Position numbers and translations under genes: made by a program
Source of the DNA: Tropicibacter sp. Alg240-R139
Lineage (GTDB): Bacteria; Pseudomonadota; Alphaproteobacteria; Rhodobacterales; Rhodobacteraceae
Assembly (NCBI RefSeq): GCF_900537075.1
Contig: NZ_UNRA01000004.1
Span: 194,572 to 258,571, forward strand
Direction: 5' to 3'
Length of the DNA stretch: 64,000 bases
Shown: in pieces, positions 60,909-64,000 of the stretch
How the letters are laid out: every line of letters starts with the position of its first letter
How positions within the stretch are numbered: position 1 is the first letter of the stretch
Notes under the pieces: model-generated
Databases searched by the model: none
Told to the model about the DNA's origin: nothing
The model's input: the letters and a program-made list of their open reading frames with translations, nothing else

Positions 60909-62404
60909 TGGAAGATCAATCGCAGGGAACCGATCTGGTGAAACTGAGCAATGCAACTCTGAGTGAACTTCCAGAGGCTGTTTTGCGCCCGTCTTATGAT
61001 CGTGCCAAGTTGAAACCGGGTATTGTCCACATTGGCCTTGGCAACTTCCATCGTGCCCATCAGGCATGGTATCTACATCGCCTGATGCAAAGCGGCGCGG
61101 CGTTGGATTGGGCGATCATTGGCGCCGGTGTTCGACCCCACGATGCCACCATGCGGCAAAAGCTGGTGGCACAGGATTGCCTGACAACCCTGATTGAGTT
61201 GGACCCATCATCCTCATTTGCCGAAGTCGTCGGCTCGATGATTGATTTCCTGCCGATTGAACAAGGTAACGGGCAGCTGATCGAACGGATGGCTCGCCCA
61301 GACATTCGCATTGTTTCGATGACTGTGACCGAGGGCGGTTACTTTATTGACCCCGCCAACAAGGGATTTGACCCGACGCACCCGGATATTGTCCATGACA
61401 GCCGCAAACCCAACCAGCCCAAAACCGCATTTGGTGCAGTTGTTGCAGCGCTTCGCTTGCGTCGCGAAAATGGATCCGGTCCGTTTACCTGCCTGTGTTG
61501 CGACAACTTGCAGGGCAACGGAGATGTATTGCGGCAAACGGTGGTGTCTTTGGCGCGCATGTCCGACCCCGAGCTGGCAGATTGGATTGATCTCAACTGT
61601 ACGTTCCCGAATTCAATGGTCGATTGCATCGTCCCGGCAACAGGTCCGAATGAGCTGGCCTTGGTCCATCAGTTTGGCATCGGTGATCAGGCCCCGGTGA
61701 CCCATGAAAATTTCCGGCAATGGGTGATCGAAGATGACTTCTGTGCCGGACGGCCTGATCTGGACGACGTCGGCGTGACATTCACAGATGATGTTCACGG
61801 CTATGAAGCGATGAAAATCCGAATACTGAACGGCGGTCATCAGGTGATCTCGGTGCCCGGAGAAGTTCTTGCGGTCAAGACGATTGCGGATTGTATGAAA
61901 CATGATCTGATCAGCCAGTTGTTCACCAAGGTTGCAACGGAAGAAATCGCGCCATCGGTAAAACCTGTCTTGGGAACGACACCCAAAGATTATGTCGTAC
62001 TGATCCATGGCCGGTTCTCGAACCCAAAGATTGTCGATACAACCCGGCGGGTAGCATTTGATGGCTCGTCTCGCCATGCTGGTTTTGTGATCCCGTCAAT
62101 CCGTGATGGTCTGACGAATGGCACGCCAATCAAGGGGCTTGCCCTGATCGAAGCGGCCTGGGCGCGGATGTGCCAAGGCACCCGCGAGGATGGCAGCACA
62201 ATCGAACCCAATGACCCATTCTGGGACGAATTGAGAACGAAAGCCAATCAAGCGCGCGAAAACCCACGTGTATGGCTTGAGATGCGCCAGATCTACGGAG
62301 ACCTGGCAGATCAGCCTCAATTTTCGGACAACTTCACAAAGTGGCTAAACTTGATCTGGGACGAAGGGCTTGAAACAGCGATCGCAACTTACCTCGCCCA
62401 GTGA
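60908..62404 (+). CDS. mtlK: Mannitol 2-dehydrogenase MtlK
   Basis: A 498-residue enzyme; ATG 60908 overlaps the smoS stop by one base (TGATG), preferred over TTG 60905. The N-terminal NAD fold opens with GIVHIGLGNFHRAHQAWY (about residues 38-55). The catalytic motif of polyol-specific long-chain dehydrogenases, K-x4-N-x2-H, is seen as KIRILNGGH (about 303-311). It oxidises mannitol to fructose with NAD+. Full length for the family. Confidence 0.93.
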   Translation: MEDQSQGTDLVKLSNATLSELPEAVLRPSYDRAKLKPGIVHIGLGNFHRAHQAWYLHRLMQSGAALDWAIIGAGVRPHDATMRQKLVAQDCLTTLIELDPSSSFAEVVGSMIDFLPIEQGNGQLIERMARPDIRIVSMTVTEGGYFIDPANKGFDPTHPDIVHDSRKPNQPKTAFGAVVAALRLRRENGSGPFTCLCCDNLQGNGDVLRQTVVSLARMSDPELADWIDLNCTFPNSMVDCIVPATGPNELALVHQFGIGDQAPVTHENFRQWVIEDDFCAGRPDLDDVGVTFTDDVHGYEAMKIRILNGGHQVISVPGEVLAVKTIADCMKHDLISQLFTKVATEEIAPSVKPVLGTTPKDYVVLIHGRFSNPKIVDTTRRVAFDGSSRHAGFVIPSIRDGLTNGTPIKGLALIEAAWARMCQGTREDGSTIEPNDPFWDELRTKANQARENPRVWLEMRQIYGDLADQPQFSDNFTKWLNLIWDEGLETAIATYLAQ

Positions 62405-62475
62405 GAATTGCCAAAATTTGGAATAACCATGTGTGCAACACGATTCAGTATCTTAGCCTTTGTTGAGGGAAGCCA

Positions 62476-63402
62476 ATGATCCTGTGCTGCGGTGAAGCTC
62501 TCATCGACATGATCCCCGAGCCAACGCTTGGGGGTTCGGATGGCTATGTACCGCGATCGGGTGGCGCGATATTCAACACGGCAATTGGGTTGGGGCGGCT
62601 TGGCTGCCGAACGGGCCTATTGAGCGGGATTTCAACTGATATGTTCGGTCATCAGCTTATGGCCGACTTGCGCGCAAGTAACGTCGAAACGCACTGGGTT
62701 ATACGATCAGAGCGCCCTACGACTTTGGCCTTTGTTAAACTGTCTGAAGGTCACGCGTCGTATTCATTTTTTGACGAGAACTCGGCCGGGCGGATGATCG
62801 CAACCGATGATTTACCTGGCAATGTGGGCGATGTTTCCGCTCTTTACTTTGGGGGCATCAGTTTAGCCTGTGATCCGGGGGCTGAAACATACATGCAGTT
62901 TGCGCAAATGCACGCAGGAAATTGTGTTGTGATGGTCGATCCCAACATTCGACCCAGCTTTGTCACCGATGAGCCGAATTTCAGAAACCGCATCGAACGG
63001 ATGCTCAAGCTGGCGGATATCGTAAAGGTGTCCGACGAAGATCTGAACTGGATCATTCCAACAACCGATGCGCTTGAAACGAAAGTTGCCCAACTATGCT
63101 CGCTTGGTCCCTCTGTCGTGATCTTGACGCGCGGCAGCTCGGGTGCCCAGGCATGGCTGCCGGACGGGCAATCTGTTTTTGTTGCCAGTCGAAAAGTCAA
63201 TGTCGTCGACACCGTTGGCGCAGGCGACACGTTCAATGCCGGTGTGCTTGCAGGACTGTCCGAGGCAGGCGTGTTAACCAAATCTGCAATGCAAACGGTT
63301 TCAGTGCGGGTCATCGAGCGGGCAATTGAATTTGGCGCGCAGGTTGCAGCAATCAATGTAAGCCGGGCCGGCGCAAATCCGCCATGGCGTGATGAGCTTT
63401 GA
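62476..63402 (+). CDS. Fructokinase / PfkB-family sugar kinase
   Basis: A 308-residue kinase. N-terminal CCGEALIDMIPEPTLGG and GGAIFNTAIGLGRLG (about residues 34-48) match PfkB signature 1; VDTVGAGDTFNAGVLAGL (about 248-265) is signature 2 with the catalytic Asp. Since both dehydrogenases yield fructose, this enzyme most likely phosphorylates it to fructose 6-phosphate. GAGGGAAGCC precedes the ATG. It is the last gene of the operon. Confidence 0.88.
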   Translation: MILCCGEALIDMIPEPTLGGSDGYVPRSGGAIFNTAIGLGRLGCRTGLLSGISTDMFGHQLMADLRASNVETHWVIRSERPTTLAFVKLSEGHASYSFFDENSAGRMIATDDLPGNVGDVSALYFGGISLACDPGAETYMQFAQMHAGNCVVMVDPNIRPSFVTDEPNFRNRIERMLKLADIVKVSDEDLNWIIPTTDALETKVAQLCSLGPSVVILTRGSSGAQAWLPDGQSVFVASRKVNVVDTVGAGDTFNAGVLAGLSEAGVLTKSAMQTVSVRVIERAIEFGAQVAAINVSRAGANPPWRDEL

Positions 63403-63715
63403 CGACGCCAAGAGTCCGTGTAGCTCGGAACTGCCGATCTTCAGTGCCAGCAAGGACCAGGACATAGTGTTAAGTCGACGTCCGCCTCCAACATCTTAAA
63501 ATGACAGCCCCGCTAGTACGCCCGCAATGTAAACCTGTCTTGTCCGCTCTTTCGCATCTCCGCCATTCATGCAACTCGCAGCATTGTCCCATTGGGGCTC
63601 TGACCAGACCTCGGATGCGACGCAGCATTCTGGGATATATTGCCTCGGTCACCTGAGGTGCCCTTAGGTTGATAGACGCCTTGCTTGGAAATTTTGGAAC
63701 CAAAGAGAGACGGAT
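63403..63715. other. Gap before the mobile-element remnant
   Basis: About 310 bases without a clear gene after the polyol operon. The sequence from about 63654 (TGAGGTGCCC) to the ATG at 63716 resembles the left end and leader of an IS3-type element, but its inverted repeat partner is not in the window. A 149-codon minus-strand frame across this region has no family resemblance. Confidence 0.4.
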
Positions 63716-63862
63716 ATGAACAAGGGCATTCGGTTTACCGATGAGTTTAAGCAGGACGCTGTGGCGCAGATTTTCGAGAAGACTGGCAACCTGAGCACGG
63801 TCCAACTGCTGCTCGGTCCCACGAAGATGGATAGCACCGTCCGGTTTCTCGGAGTTGAATAG
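63716..63862 (+). pseudogene. IS3 OrfA start joined to a tyrosine recombinase tail
   Basis: A 48-residue open frame after AGAGAGACGG. Residues 1-18 (MNKGIRFTDEFKQDAVAQ) are the usual start of an IS3-family OrfA transposase. Residues 21-48 (EKTGNLSTVQLLLGPTK, then MDSTVRFLGVE) are the usual end of a phage-type tyrosine recombinase. In such recombinases LLGHTK carries the conserved active-site His; here it reads LLGPTK. The frame stops at TAG 63860, and the following codons would continue EDALAIADL, as in intact integrases, so the tail has a nonsense change. It is a non-functional scar. Confidence 0.75.
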
Positions 63863-64000
63863 GAAGATGCCTTGGCTATCGCAGACCTGAATTATCAGTA
63901 TTTTTACTCGGGTCTGCAACGAATTTTCTTACTCTGGCCGCTTCCAGTTCTGACCGTCGCAGAAACCAGAAACACAGCCTTCTACTCTGATAGCAGTTTT
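63863..64000. other. End of window, remnant of recombinase tail
   Basis: The first bases still encode the decayed recombinase tail (EDALAIAD). After that no gene is recognisable up to the window end. Confidence 0.4.

Noticed and set aside
63470-63919. 149-codon minus-strand frame at the right end
   Set aside because: It runs antisense through the transposase/recombinase remnant and resembles no protein family.
1-64000. CRISPR array, tRNA or rRNA genes
   Set aside because: No regularly spaced direct repeats, and no tRNA- or rRNA-like sequence was recognised on either strand by eye; a covariance-model scan was not possible.

Overview
The window looks like a chromosome segment of a marine alphaproteobacterium of the Rhodobacterales (Roseobacter group). 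That placement is an inference from gene content and style: high GC, a TRAP transporter, the sarcosine oxidase operon soxBDAG, a SmoEFGK/SmoS/MtlK polyol operon, the DUF4212/sodium-solute-symporter/DUF294 cluster, DUF1289 and DUF6494 proteins, and short hairpin repeats between genes. No rRNA, tRNA, CRISPR array or replication origin was seen.

1-5 kb: the end of an NMT1/ThiY-type ABC importer (partial permease, permease, binding protein), then a tungstate ABC importer (tupBCA) bracketed by two inverted copies of a hairpin repeat. 5-20 kb: a large formate dehydrogenase locus. On the minus strand, read right to left, are DUF3305, DUF3306, a TorD-like chaperone, a small Tat protein, FdhA, FdhB, FdhC, a WD40-cytochrome c protein, a 41-residue peptide and an HTH/periplasmic-binding-fold regulator. 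On the plus strand are a multi-cluster Fe-S protein, DUF6494, an Mrp/ApbC ATPase, a biotin/lipoate-ligase-like protein and DUF6505. A small cytochrome c whose N-terminal half resembles a cut-down TupA lies between them. Together these suggest a tungsten (or molybdenum) formate dehydrogenase with its metal supply, metal-responsive regulator, maturation factors and periplasmic electron carriers in one place.

20-29.5 kb: a flavin reductase, a membrane-tethered DnaQ-like exonuclease, a CBS/DUF294 signalling protein, a sodium:solute symporter with its DUF4212 partner, adenylate kinase and acetyl-CoA synthetase. This forms a short-chain carboxylate uptake and activation block. 29.5-38 kb: a DctPQM TRAP transporter, an isolated contractile-tail sheath protein, and tcuB/tcuA with a divergent LysR regulator. 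38-43.4 kb: housekeeping genes (dusA, a TauE/SafE exporter, a PhyH-like dioxygenase, a doubled SpoIIAA-like protein, DUF1289, ruvX, ccmI). 43.5-49.2 kb: the sarcosine oxidase operon, interrupted by a TfoX-like gene. 49.3-51.3 kb: a small secreted protein, an FkbM methyltransferase and sodB.

51.3-55 kb is an accessory stretch: a PIN-domain protein, a TetR/DUF4345 pair, three degenerate copies of a dispersed repeat and long gaps without genes. 54.7-63.4 kb is a complete polyol catabolic operon under a LacI regulator: ABC importer smoEFGK, sorbitol dehydrogenase, mannitol dehydrogenase and a fructokinase, with matching operators before the regulator and the operon. The window ends in mobile-element debris: an IS3-type OrfA start joined in frame to the tail of a tyrosine recombinase.
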